From assembly GCF_014646075.1 (NCBI RefSeq), contig NZ_BMMT01000014.1, forward strand, positions 82,823-146,822: a stretch of DNA of 64,000 nt. Direction: 5' to 3'. Source of the stretch: Saccharopolyspora thermophila. Its GTDB lineage: Bacteria > Actinomycetota > Actinomycetes > Mycobacteriales > Pseudonocardiaceae. Of this stretch, positions 44,793 to 54,678 are shown one piece after another. The position numbers were made by a program, and so were the translations under genes. The first letter of the stretch is position 1. The number at the start of each line of letters is the position of its first letter. A model generated the notes under the pieces. It saw only the letters and a program-made list of their open reading frames with translations, was not told the origin of the DNA and did no database searches.

Positions 44793-46769
44793 ATGACTTC
44801 TGAGACACGCTCCGGACGCGGCGCGAGCCTCGTCGGGGCACTGCTCGAACGCCGGTACCGGGTCGATTCGCTGATCGCCCGAGGCGGCATGTCCACGGTG
44901 TACCGCGGGCTGGACACCCGGCTGGACCGGCCGGTGGCCATCAAGGTGATGGACGCGCAGTACTCCGGCGACCGGTCCTTTGTGAACCGCTTCGAGCTCG
45001 AGGCGCGCGCCGCCGCCAAGCTGCACCACCCCGACGTCGTGGCCGTCTACGACCAGGGCGTGGACCGCTCTCCCGACGGCGACCTCGTGTTCCTGGTGAT
45101 GCAGCTGGTGGAGGGCTGCACGCTGCGCGACGTGATCATCGACCGGGGCGGCCGCCTGCCGCTGCCGCTGGCGCTGAGCGTGATGGAGCCGGTGCTGTCC
45201 GCGCTGGCCGCCGCGCACCGGGCGGGCATGGTGCACCGCGACGTCAAGCCGGAGAACGTCCTCATCGGCACCGACGGCTCGGTCAAGGTCGCCGACTTCG
45301 GCCTGGTCCGCGCGGCCGCGTCGGCCGGGACCACCAGCGGCAGCATCATCCTGGGCACCGTGGCCTACCTGTCGCCGGAACAGGTCACCACCGGGGCGGC
45401 TGACGCCCGCACGGACGTCTATGCCGCGGGCATCGTGCTGTACGAGATGCTGACCGGCCAGCCGCCGCACGTCGGCGATACCGCGTTGTCGGTGGCCTAC
45501 CAGCACGTCAACGACGACGTGCCGCCGCCGCGCGAGCAGGTCCCGGACCTGCCCGCGCCGATCGACGAGCTCGTGGTGCGCGCGACCCGGCGCGACCCGG
45601 CGCAGCGCCCCGAGAACGCCGACGCCTTCCTCGCCGAGCTGCGGCAGGTACGCACCGACCTGGGCATCTCGCTGGTCCCGGCCGCGGCGGAGCGCACCCA
45701 GCAGATGGCGTCCGCCGGTGATCCGCCGACCGAACAGATCCCGGTGGTGCGCGACGCGGCGCCCAGACCGCCGCAGCGCACCCGCGCGATGCTGCGCCCG
45801 AACCTCGACGACGACGAAGACCACACCCACGAGATGGCCGCCGTTCCGGCCGCGCGGCAGCGACCGCTGGCGGAGCGCAGTCGGGGTCGACGGAACGTGG
45901 CGCTGTGGACGGCCGTGGTGCTGGTGCTGGCCGCGCTGGTCGGCGGCAGCGCGTTCTGGCTGGGGCTGGGCAGCACCGTCCAGGTGCCCCGGGTCGTCGG
46001 CCAGCCGGAGGCCGCCGCGCAGCGGGCGCTGGAGGAGGCCGGACTGAGCGCCACCATCACCCGGGAACACCACAACACCGTCGCCGAGGGCGTGGTCATC
46101 AGCTCCTCCCCCAAGGAGGGATCCCGGATGCGCAGCGGCGGCAGCGTCACGCTCGTGGTATCGCTGGGCAAGCCGAGGGTCCCGGCGATCGCCGCGGGGA
46201 CCACGGTCGCCGAGGCGGAGAGCGCCCTGCGCAACGCCAAGCTGAAACCCAAGCTCGACGAGTCCCGCGACCAGTACCACAGCACCGTCCCGGAAGGCCG
46301 GGTGATCAGCACCGATCCGGCGCCGGGCACACCGCTGGACATCAGCTCCGAGGTGACGCTGATCGTCAGCAAGGGCGCCCCGCCGGTGCATATCCCGAAC
46401 GTGCGCGGGATGAGCCGCGACGAGGCGTTCATGACGCTGCGCAACGCCGGGTTCGAGCCGTACGAGGCGGGCCGCCAGTTCGATTCGGGTATCGCCGGTG
46501 ACCACGTGATCAGCACCGACCCCGCCATCGGCAGCGAGGTTCGGTTGGTGGGTCGGCCGCGGGTCGGCGTGGTGCTGTCCAACGCCGTGCAGGTGCCCGA
46601 CCTCACCGGTGTCTCGGTGGAGCAGGCTCGACAGCAGCTCGCCGCGCTGGGGCTGACGTTGAACGTGAACGCGTTCTTCCAGCGCCCCAACATGGTCATC
46701 TTCGGTCAGTACCCGCTGGCGGGCAGCCAGGTGGAGCCGGGGTCGACCATCCACGTCACGGCGTTCTGA
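44793..46769 (+). CDS. pknL: PASTA-domain Ser/Thr protein kinase (PknL-position)
   Basis: The 658-aa kinase has a Gly loop GGMSTVYRG near residue 31, invariant Lys in VAIKVM, HRDVKPENVL, DFGLV and GTVAYLSPEQV, all intact. A juxtamembrane region with many Thr/Pro/Arg, one transmembrane helix near residues 369-392 and four extracytoplasmic PASTA domains follow (starting at QVPRVVG, RVPAIAAG, HIPNVRG and QVPDLTG). PASTA domains usually sense muropeptides or lipid II. Gene position matches M. tuberculosis pknL, whose product, as I recall it, lacks PASTA. A candidate -10 TACGAT lies at 44683-44688. Confidence 0.93.
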   Translation: MTSETRSGRGASLVGALLERRYRVDSLIARGGMSTVYRGLDTRLDRPVAIKVMDAQYSGDRSFVNRFELEARAAAKLHHPDVVAVYDQGVDRSPDGDLVFLVMQLVEGCTLRDVIIDRGGRLPLPLALSVMEPVLSALAAAHRAGMVHRDVKPENVLIGTDGSVKVADFGLVRAAASAGTTSGSIILGTVAYLSPEQVTTGAADARTDVYAAGIVLYEMLTGQPPHVGDTALSVAYQHVNDDVPPPREQVPDLPAPIDELVVRATRRDPAQRPENADAFLAELRQVRTDLGISLVPAAAERTQQMASAGDPPTEQIPVVRDAAPRPPQRTRAMLRPNLDDDEDHTHEMAAVPAARQRPLAERSRGRRNVALWTAVVLVLAALVGGSAFWLGLGSTVQVPRVVGQPEAAAQRALEEAGLSATITREHHNTVAEGVVISSSPKEGSRMRSGGSVTLVVSLGKPRVPAIAAGTTVAEAESALRNAKLKPKLDESRDQYHSTVPEGRVISTDPAPGTPLDISSEVTLIVSKGAPPVHIPNVRGMSRDEAFMTLRNAGFEPYEAGRQFDSGIAGDHVISTDPAIGSEVRLVGRPRVGVVLSNAVQVPDLTGVSVEQARQQLAALGLTLNVNAFFQRPNMVIFGQYPLAGSQVEPGSTIHVTAF

Positions 46770-46790
46770 CCCTTCCACGCAGCGGAAGGG
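46770..46790 (+). terminator. Terminator of the PASTA kinase gene
   Basis: A 7-bp stem (CCCTTCC and complement) with a 7-nt loop begins directly after the stop codon. Confidence 0.65.
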
Positions 46791-46985
46791 AACACCTGGT
46801 CGAGTGATCTACATGTGTGATCCTGATCTCGTCATCAGGTTGTAACGTTTTCGTCCGGCCGGGGTCTACCAGCGGCTACCCCCGACCCCATGATCACCGG
46901 ATCGTCGTAGCGCGGGCCCCGACACGGGCGGTCTTTCCTGGTCACAGGGGCATCGACGGTGGGTTGTGGAAATATTGGAAGAACC

Positions 46986-48557
46986 ATGCCCCCGAGTGTG
47001 TCGACCGAGTCGGCGCCCGACTGGCCCGAACGGACCAGCCGTGCTGCCGCCGACCAGCCCAGCCTCGGCGGACGGCAGCACGGTCGTCCGCTGCCCTGGC
47101 GCACCGTCGCGCTCGGCGCCATCGGGTCGGTGCTGCTGCTGGTCGGCTCTTTCGGCGCCGGCGGCACGCTCGTCCACGACCCCATCCTCGGCTCCGGCCC
47201 GCTGTCGGTGCTTCGCTACGGGCACGGACGCGACGTCGCCGTCACCGTGGTCTACGTCGGGTTCGCCCTGCTGGTGTGGGCGTGGGTGCGGCTCGGCCGC
47301 GGCGTGCTGGCCCACCTGGTCGGCTCCCGCGGCGTGCTGCTGGCGACCGCCGCCTGGCTCGGCCCGATGCTCATCGCGCCACCGCTGTTCACCCGCGACG
47401 TCTACAGCTACCTCGGGCAGGGCCTGCTGGCCGTGAACGGGCTGGACCCCTACGGCGTGGGCCCGTCCGCGCTGACCGGCCCGATCCCGGAGAACGTGCA
47501 CCCGACCTGGCAGACCACACCGGCCCCGTACGGGCCGCTGTTCATCGGGGTCGCCAAGGGTGTCATCCTGCTGGCCGGGCACGACATCATCGCCAGCGTC
47601 ATCGCGATGCGGCTGGTGCTGCTCGGCGGCCTGGTGATGCTGGTCTGCGCGCTGCCGGGCCTGGTCCGGCACCTGGGCGGGCGGCTGCCGGTGGCGCTGT
47701 GGCTGGTCGCGGCCAGCCCGATGACGGTGGTGCACCTGGTCGGCGGTCCGCACAACGACATGCTGATGATCGGGCTGCTCTCGGTCGGCACGCTGCTGGT
47801 ACTTGACGGGCGGCACGCCGCCGGGATCGCGTTGGCGTCGGCGGCGATGGCGATCAAGGCGACCGCCGGGCTGGCGCTGCCGTTTCTGGTGTGGATCTGG
47901 GCGTCCCGGCTGACCGGTCCGCTGTGGCAGCGGTTCTCCCGCGCCGTAATTCCGGCGCTGGGCGTGTTCGCGGTCGTCTTCGGGTCGTGCACCGCGCTGG
48001 CCAAGGTCGGGTTCGGCTGGCTGTCCGCGCTGTCGGCACCGGGCATGATCGTCAACTACCTGTCCGCGCCGACGGCCGTCGGGCAGGCCGTGCACAGCCT
48101 GGTGTCGCTGTTCGGCGAGACCAACATCTGGCCGTTCGTGGGCACCACGCGCACGCTGGGGTCGGTGCTGCTGGTCTTCATCGTCGCCTGGAACTGGTGG
48201 CAGGCCCGCAGCGGAGGTGTCGAGGCGGTGCGGCGGGCCGCGATCGTGTTGTGCTGCGGGGCGTTGCTCTCGCCGGTGCTGCTGCCGTGGTACCTGAGCT
48301 GGGGCCTCGCCCTCGCCTGCGCCCTGCCGTGGACGCCGCGGGCACTGTCGTACGTGGTCGGCGTGTCCATCGCGCTGGTGCTGGCCTACTCTCCCGACGG
48401 CGAGCAGGCCATGTACAACTGGCCGTTCGTGGCGGTGAGCATCGGCGCGGCGCTGCTGGGTGCGCTCTCGCTGCTGCGCTTCGACCCGCTGGGCCTCAGC
48501 CAGCACCTGGGCCGGCTGTCACGCACTCACGCCACGCCGCGCGAAGTACAGCCCTGA
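46986..48557 (+). CDS. mptA: Polyprenol-phosphomannose-dependent alpha-(1->6)-mannosyltransferase
   Basis: A 523-aa GT-C glycosyltransferase with about twelve membrane helices. The first extracytoplasmic loop carries the acidic TRDVYSYLGQG motif, typical of MptA/MptB. Members elongate the alpha-1,6 mannan backbone of lipomannan/lipoarabinomannan using polyprenyl-phosphate mannose. Position beside pknL and aroG matches Rv2174 (mptA), but the family cannot be split into MptA and MptB with certainty here. The ATG follows GGAAG. Confidence 0.88.
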   Translation: MPPSVSTESAPDWPERTSRAAADQPSLGGRQHGRPLPWRTVALGAIGSVLLLVGSFGAGGTLVHDPILGSGPLSVLRYGHGRDVAVTVVYVGFALLVWAWVRLGRGVLAHLVGSRGVLLATAAWLGPMLIAPPLFTRDVYSYLGQGLLAVNGLDPYGVGPSALTGPIPENVHPTWQTTPAPYGPLFIGVAKGVILLAGHDIIASVIAMRLVLLGGLVMLVCALPGLVRHLGGRLPVALWLVAASPMTVVHLVGGPHNDMLMIGLLSVGTLLVLDGRHAAGIALASAAMAIKATAGLALPFLVWIWASRLTGPLWQRFSRAVIPALGVFAVVFGSCTALAKVGFGWLSALSAPGMIVNYLSAPTAVGQAVHSLVSLFGETNIWPFVGTTRTLGSVLLVFIVAWNWWQARSGGVEAVRRAAIVLCCGALLSPVLLPWYLSWGLALACALPWTPRALSYVVGVSIALVLAYSPDGEQAMYNWPFVAVSIGAALLGALSLLRFDPLGLSQHLGRLSRTHATPREVQP

Positions 48558-48579
48558 CCGCGGACACGCCGACCTCCGG

Positions 48580-48599
48580 GTGCGGGTCACCACCCGCAC
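48580..48599 (+). terminator. Terminator of the mannosyltransferase gene
   Basis: An 8-bp stem (GTGCGGGT and complement) with a CACC loop lies 22 nt after the stop. Confidence 0.55.
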
Positions 48600-48677
48600 G
48601 GGGCTGCGCTGAGCGGGCTACCGGAGCGGGCAGCGACGAAGCTGACCGTCGAGCGCGCGTCGGCCGGACGTGACGGT

Positions 48678-48703
48678 GCGGGCACCGCGCCGGCGGTGCC
48701 CGC
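48678..48703 (-). terminator. Terminator of aroG
   Basis: An 11-bp perfect stem (GCGGGCACCGC and complement) with a 4-nt loop lies 9 nt beyond the aroG stop on the minus strand. Confidence 0.75.
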
Positions 48704-48712
48704 CCGCGGTCG

Positions 48713-50206
<1,494 letters not shown>

Positions 50207-50396
50207 TCAGTAGGCGCCGCTGAGCGTGCGGTGGTCCCAACTGATCTTCCGGGTCGGTGTGAAGCGCAGTCCGACCCGCTTGGCGGCCTTGGCCCGCAGC
50301 GCCGCCCGGGCCTCCTCGCTGTCGACCGTTCCCGCCCCGTAGCGCTCGGCCAGCGCGAGGCCGATGCGCTCGACGTCCTCGGGAACCCGGTCGGCC
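50207..50396 (-). pseudogene. C-terminal fragment of an unidentified protein
   Basis: An open frame without any usable start codon reads RVPEDVERIGLALAERYG, then a charged helix and ends FTPTRKISWDHRTLSGAY before the stop. Codon third positions are nearly all G or C, as in real genes here. I do not recognise the family. It lies directly after an MFS transporter tail on the same strand, suggesting the decayed end of a catabolic operon. Confidence 0.5.
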
Positions 50397-50411
50397 CGGC
50401 AGCCGCGCGGC

Positions 50412-50838
50412 TCAGCGCGCCGCGGCCTCCTCCCGCCACTGCGCCTCGACGGCGTCCGCGTCGTAGCCCACCGGCTCCCAGCGCTTGACCAGCAGCGCCA
50501 CCAGGCCCATCAGCGGCGCCAGCGCGATCACCCAGAACACGCCGCTGCCCAGCGCCGCGCTGAGCACCGGGAAGAAGAACAGCGCCAGCGTGGAACCGAC
50601 CCGCAGGGTGCCCTGGTTGAACCCGATGCCGGTGCCACGCATCGAGGTCGGGTAGCTCAGCGACGCGAAGCTCATGAAATGCGCGCCCGGCCCGGACGCC
50701 TGCGCGAACATGAACGCGCCCAGCGCGAAGATCGCGAACAGCACATACGCGGTGGCCGACGGCTTGCCGACGAGCGCCAGCACGACCAGCGAGGTGCACT
50801 GCACGGCGAAACCGGCGAAGGTCAGCTGCCACGCGCTG
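50412..50838 (-). pseudogene. Truncated MFS transporter (C-terminal third)
   Basis: The frame encodes only the last helices of a metabolite-type MFS transporter: FAGFAVQCTSLVVLALVGKP, VLFAIFALGAFMFAQASGPG, the loop YPTSMRGTGIGFNQG, then LALFFFPVLSAALG and VIALAPLMGLVALLVKRWEP. The first eight or so helices are missing; homology stops a few bases before the EspG stop codon. The natural C-terminus (EAQWREEAAAR) is kept. Probably broken when the ESX cassette arrived. Confidence 0.75.
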
Positions 50839-50847
50839 GACCAATGC

Positions 50848-51663
50848 TCAGCCACGCACAGCTGCCACCAGCTGGTCGATCGTGGCACGGATCACTCCGC
50901 CGTCCGCCGGAGTGATCACGTACATCTGTTCGCCGGTCGAGCCGCGCTCGCTGTGGTCGAGATAGCGGCCATCGGGTTCGGCATTGTCGAACCAGCGCAC
51001 CACCTGGGACCGGCGCACCCGGCCGTACCGGTCGCGCAGGTTCGCCGCCAGCTGCCCGCCCCGCACGTGCACCGCCTGCCCGATCTCGTGGTATGCCGCC
51101 ACCTGCTGATCGCCGCTGCTGCCGCGCGAGTGCGATACCTGCTCCAGGAGGCTGTCGAGCTCTTCGCGCGGGTTCTGCCGGAGCGAGCTCTCCGGTACGC
51201 GCACCGGTGCCCGGTTTCCCGGCCGGGCGGGTGGGAGCGTCGGTATGAGGACCTCGGACAGCGTTGTTCTCTCGTGTACCTCGACGGTGAGCACACCGCC
51301 GAACCGCTCGGTCTCGCCTGGTCCCTGAACGCCGAGCACGACGCGCTGACCTTCGGTCATCGCCACGACCGCGCGCCAGGCGTGGTCGCTGGCGAAGTCC
51401 GGGAACCACAGGGAATCCACCCACAGGTACGGCTTGGCGAGCACCTTCAGTGCTCGTGCCAGGCGAGGCTCGATCTCATTGCGGACCAGGATGCCCAGCG
51501 CCTCCATTGTGCTGGCTTCGCGCCGCGCCACCTCACCGAGTTGCTGGGTGGTGCGACCGTAGGACGGCCCTTCCAAGGGGAGTGTCAAGTCATCAAGGTC
51601 GAGGTAGCTGCGCGCGAGGTACAGATGCAGCGGATGCAGTTGCCAGCGGCCGACGAGGGCCAC
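50848..51663 (-). CDS. espG: ESX secretion-associated protein EspG
   Basis: EspG is the cytosolic chaperone that binds PE-PPE type substrates and delivers them to a type VII secretion machine. The 271-aa product matches the family in length and in features such as LWVDSLWFPDF near the centre, SLRQNPREELDSLL and the C-terminal VRWFDNAEPDGRYLDH, SGEQMYVITPADGG. GTG start after GGGAGGAC. It follows the PPE-like gene by 26 bp, its likely client. No core ESX components (EccB/C/D/E, MycP) are in the window. Confidence 0.87.
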   Translation of the reverse strand: MALVGRWQLHPLHLYLARSYLDLDDLTLPLEGPSYGRTTQQLGEVARREASTMEALGILVRNEIEPRLARALKVLAKPYLWVDSLWFPDFASDHAWRAVVAMTEGQRVVLGVQGPGETERFGGVLTVEVHERTTLSEVLIPTLPPARPGNRAPVRVPESSLRQNPREELDSLLEQVSHSRGSSGDQQVAAYHEIGQAVHVRGGQLAANLRDRYGRVRRSQVVRWFDNAEPDGRYLDHSERGSTGEQMYVITPADGGVIRATIDQLVAAVRG

Positions 51664-51689
51664 GTGTCCTCCCAGGATGTCGGATGGAA

Positions 51690-53111
51690 TCAGGCACCGA
51701 ACACGGGCGGGGCCGTCCTGGGCATGTCGTCGAGCCAGACGTCGTCCTGCTCTTGGAGCCAGCTGGGACGCTCGTGCTCCTGGTCTTCACCGCCCTGGCC
51801 GCGTTGACCGGCCCCGGCCATCCCGGCACCCGCTCCCGCACCGCGCGCTGCGGACGCCCCCGCGCCACCGGCCCCGGCTGCACGGGCTCCAGCACCCAGA
51901 CCACCCGAACCGGCCCGACCACCTGGTCCGAGTACGCCCGGACCCGCACCGAACCGACCAGCGCCGAGGCCACCGGCTTTCCCGGCGCCCGCACCGAGGC
52001 CGCCAGCGCCGCCGCGACCCGTTCCGGCTCCGCCGCCAGGCCGCGAAACCATGCCAGGGCCAGGCAGGAACCCGACGCCCGGGTCACCCACCCCGGCACG
52101 GCCGGGAACGCCCGTGCCGGGAAGAGCGCCGGGCGAACCTGTCCCGCCACCGCCCGGCGCCCATGCTGCTCCGGTGCCGGCCGGAGCGGTGGGCCCGCTC
52201 CCAACAACACCACCGATCCCCGCCCCGACCTCGCCTGGTCCGGCCTCGACATGACCGGTTCCGGTTGCCGACGAGCTCCGGCCGGTGCGCCCCGTAGGGG
52301 TCACCGGCGGTGGCGGCGGATCGATCGGCGGTGGCGGCGGCGGTGGCGGCGGCGTCACGGGCCGACCGTCGAGGTCCCGGAACGCCGGTACAGAGCTGTC
52401 CACGTTGGAGTAGGTGGGGCTGAGCACCCGACCCATCGTTTCCTGCGCTGCTCGCTCGGCCTGCTGCCGTTCCCGCATCTGCGCCATCACGTCGATGGGC
52501 GCACCAACACCGGTGGGGACGCTGGCCAGAAATGTCCTCCCGTAGTGGTGGCCTTCGGGCTCGGGCACCATGACCTTGACCTGACCGGCGGCCGTGGCGG
52601 CCTCCTCGATCTTGTTGCCGGTCATCTGGAAAGCATCGGCACTGCCCGACATCCACTGGACCAGTGGCTCGGCCGACCGGTTGGCCGCATCGGCGGCCTC
52701 GCCTTCCCAACCGCCCTGGATCGCCGCGCTTGCCTCCTGCTGCAACTCCGGCCCGATCGCCCGCAGCTTGTCGGCTATTTCCCGCCACTGCCGAGCGACC
52801 TCGGTCGCCTTGGCCTGGTCCAGTGAGCGCTGGTTGGTGTCATAGAGTTCCCGGTGGCTGTAGGACTGCCAGTTCTCCTGCTGGGTAATGGACGCGGGAT
52901 CAAACCCCATGCCGTTCATCAAGGAACGGTTCTGCGCCTCCAGGTCCTGACGCAACTGCTCGTTTTTGTGCTGCAACCCGTGGGCCATCGCCTGCCGCGC
53001 CATCTCGGCCCGCGAATCGTACCCGAACAGATCCGCACCCGCGTCGAAAACCTGCCCGGCACCCTCCCTGACATCCTGGGCCAACCCACCAGCCCATTCC
53101 AAAAACCCCAT
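51690..53111 (-). CDS. PPE-like type VII secretion substrate
   Basis: A 473-aa protein. About the first 190 residues form long helices with a W-x-G turn (GGWEGEAADAANRSAE), as in PPE/WXG100 proteins. A polyproline stretch follows near residue 255 (PVTPPPPPPPPPIDPPPPP), then about 180 residues of Gly/Ala/Pro repeats, and a conserved-looking acidic end (EQDDVWLDDMPRTAPPVFGA). The repeat part is likely disordered and exported or wall-spanning. GGGGG precedes the ATG. It sits between a DUF3558 lipoprotein gene and espG. Confidence 0.85.
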   Translation of the reverse strand: MGFLEWAGGLAQDVREGAGQVFDAGADLFGYDSRAEMARQAMAHGLQHKNEQLRQDLEAQNRSLMNGMGFDPASITQQENWQSYSHRELYDTNQRSLDQAKATEVARQWREIADKLRAIGPELQQEASAAIQGGWEGEAADAANRSAEPLVQWMSGSADAFQMTGNKIEEAATAAGQVKVMVPEPEGHHYGRTFLASVPTGVGAPIDVMAQMRERQQAERAAQETMGRVLSPTYSNVDSSVPAFRDLDGRPVTPPPPPPPPPIDPPPPPVTPTGRTGRSSSATGTGHVEAGPGEVGAGIGGVVGSGPTAPAGTGAAWAPGGGGTGSPGALPGTGVPGRAGVGDPGVGFLPGPGMVSRPGGGAGTGRGGAGGLGAGAGKAGGLGAGRFGAGPGVLGPGGRAGSGGLGAGARAAGAGGAGASAARGAGAGAGMAGAGQRGQGGEDQEHERPSWLQEQDDVWLDDMPRTAPPVFGA

Positions 53112-53122
53112 CGAACCCCCAG

Positions 53123-53647
53123 CTACCTCGGCATCCGAGGCGCGATCGTCTCAGCGATCCGCAACGCCTCAGCACACTCGTCAAGACCCTGGTCACGAAA
53201 CTCGCTGACATCGATGATGATCACGCCGCCACCAGCGTCGAACAAAGCGGAACAAATCCGCGCCTGCGTCGCACTCTTGTCGATGGCACTGGCCGCCGGG
53301 CGGCCATCAACCTCAACCCGATCGAACTTCGCCCAGTTGTCCTGCCGACCGTACGACTCGACCGACTTCTCCTGGTTCTTGGAGAAAGTTGCCCTGAATG
53401 GCCGTCCATTGAAGCGGCAACCTGGCTCCGAGGTAATTCCCGTGTCAGGCTCGCCTGACGTCTCAAAGCCGAGCGACGTCAGCTCCTCAGGCTTGAGCAA
53501 GGTGCACGGGTCGATCTCGGCAAGTCCCTGTGGCTGCTGCGTAGCGGGAGCAGGATCCCCGTTCGATTCCGCACCACCGCAGCCAGCTGCAGCCAGCACG
53601 ACCGTGCCAGCGCACACCGCGACCAAAGTTCGAAACCACGCCCTCAC
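53123..53647 (-). CDS. DUF3558 family lipoprotein
   Basis: A 174-aa lipoprotein with signal MRAWFRTLVAVCAGTVVLAA and lipobox AAGC near residue 23. The mature part carries the DUF3558 start IDPCTLLKPEELTSLGF and a second cysteine in EPGCRFNG that may pair with it; two further cysteines (RICSALF, DECAEAL) lie near the end. Function unknown; such genes often accompany PPE/EspG genes in non-mycobacterial actinomycetes. Its GTG overlaps the upstream stop (GTGA), so it is coupled to the helical protein gene. Confidence 0.88.
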   Translation of the reverse strand: MRAWFRTLVAVCAGTVVLAAAGCGGAESNGDPAPATQQPQGLAEIDPCTLLKPEELTSLGFETSGEPDTGITSEPGCRFNGRPFRATFSKNQEKSVESYGRQDNWAKFDRVEVDGRPAASAIDKSATQARICSALFDAGGGVIIIDVSEFRDQGLDECAEALRIAETIAPRMPR

Positions 53648-54072
53648 GCCTGACTACCTCTCTGCAAGTCCTGACCGATCTGCTCGTCAGCAGCAACGTA
53701 GTCCCTGGCCGCCTGACGGTAGAGATCCGCCTTCCGGATCAACTCATCGCGGAGCTTTCCCAGGAGATCCGCCGCTCCTGTTGACCCGTTGGTAGCCTTG
53801 CGGCCAAACTTCGCAGCTAACTCCTGCGCTGAACCGTATGCCCCTAAGCCCTCTACACGGACCAACTTGAGTGCTGCCTGCGCAAGATCGTCGACTTCTT
53901 CGGCCTTGCGTTCGTAGACGTCGGCGGCCTTGTTGGCGGCATCCGGGTTCATCTTCAGCCGGCCCGCCGAGATCTGCTGGGCCAACTGGTCGTTCTGCTG
54001 CGAGATCACCCCCAGTGCCGCACCAGCACCGGCGAAGCCCGCCACATCCCCAGGCACGAACCTGTCCGACAC
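53644..54072 (-). CDS. Helical ESX-associated protein with YxxxD motif
   Basis: A 142-aa, cysteine-free, mostly helical protein with no signal peptide. After a Gly/Ala-rich start (GDVAGFAGAGAALG) there are two long amphipathic helices around MNPDAANKAADVYERKAEEV and LLGKLRDELIRKADLYRQAA. Near the end YVAAD fits the YxxxD/E type VII secretion signal. It could be the small partner of the PPE-like protein, in the role of a PE or Esx protein. GTG after GGAGGGGG. First gene of the four-gene cassette. Confidence 0.75.
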   Translation of the reverse strand: MSDRFVPGDVAGFAGAGAALGVISQQNDQLAQQISAGRLKMNPDAANKAADVYERKAEEVDDLAQAALKLVRVEGLGAYGSAQELAAKFGRKATNGSTGAADLLGKLRDELIRKADLYRQAARDYVAADEQIGQDLQRGSQA

Positions 54073-54176
54073 CCGAAACCCCCTCCGGCACAGGCGATCA
54101 ACCGGAGAACACCCTACTGAGTCGGACAGCCCACCCGCAGACGAACACGAAAAAAGATCACGTCGCAGCCACCACA

Positions 54177-54625
54177 TCACCCGCTCAGCCGAGCCAGAAG
54201 CGCCGCCCACCGACCCGCAAGAACCAACGCCGGCCCCTCCGGATCCTCTGCATACGCGCCGCAACCACATCCCCGGCGGAGCTTTTCAACCACACCACGC
54301 GGCCAGACATCGCTCGCGCCCTTCCCGCCAAGAAACCCGTGGCCACCGTCGCTGCTCGCGCGTACTCCTGTCTGAAGTAGCCCTGGAAGCAACGCGGTTT
54401 CGTAGTTGAACTCCGACCTGGCCAGCCCTTCGAGCCCCACGAATGTCTTGAACCAGTCCGGCACGACGTCTGCCCAGGGCGCCCACCACGTACGCGCGTC
54501 GGAACTGCCAGACAGGCTCACTAAACGATCTATGTCGTTTGCCGCCGGACACCTCTTCCGCTCCGCCGAAGCCGCACACGCACTGCTCTCGCGGCACTCG
54601 AACCTGCACCTTGTCTGGGTCTGAC
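54177..54625 (-). pseudogene. Frameshifted DUF5753 (Xre-type regulator) fragment
   Basis: One frame reads WWAPWADVVPDWFKTFVGLE and FNYETALLPGLLQT, the hallmark of DUF5753 domains of actinobacterial HTH regulators. Near position 54368 the homology shifts frame and continues as EYARAATVATG, then VVAARMQRIRR. The N-terminal HTH domain and the end of DUF5753 are missing. It is a decayed gene next to the ESX cassette. Confidence 0.75.
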
Positions 54626-54630
54626 CACAC

Positions 54631-54665
54631 GAAAAGGCACCGCCGCCCGGCCGGGCAGCGGTGCC
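54631..54665 (-). terminator. Intrinsic terminator of the phosphofructokinase gene
   Basis: A stem of 8 + 6 bp with one mismatch (GGCACCGC-C-GCCCGG against its complement) is followed on the minus strand by TTTTC. It lies 13 nt past the stop codon and is the clearest rho-independent terminator in the window. Confidence 0.85.
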
Positions 54666-54678
54666 CTCGACAACCGCG

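Noticed and set aside
52310..52360. GGC-rich trinucleotide repeat in the PPE-like gene as a regulatory repeat
   Set aside because: It simply encodes the polyproline linker of the PPE-like protein.
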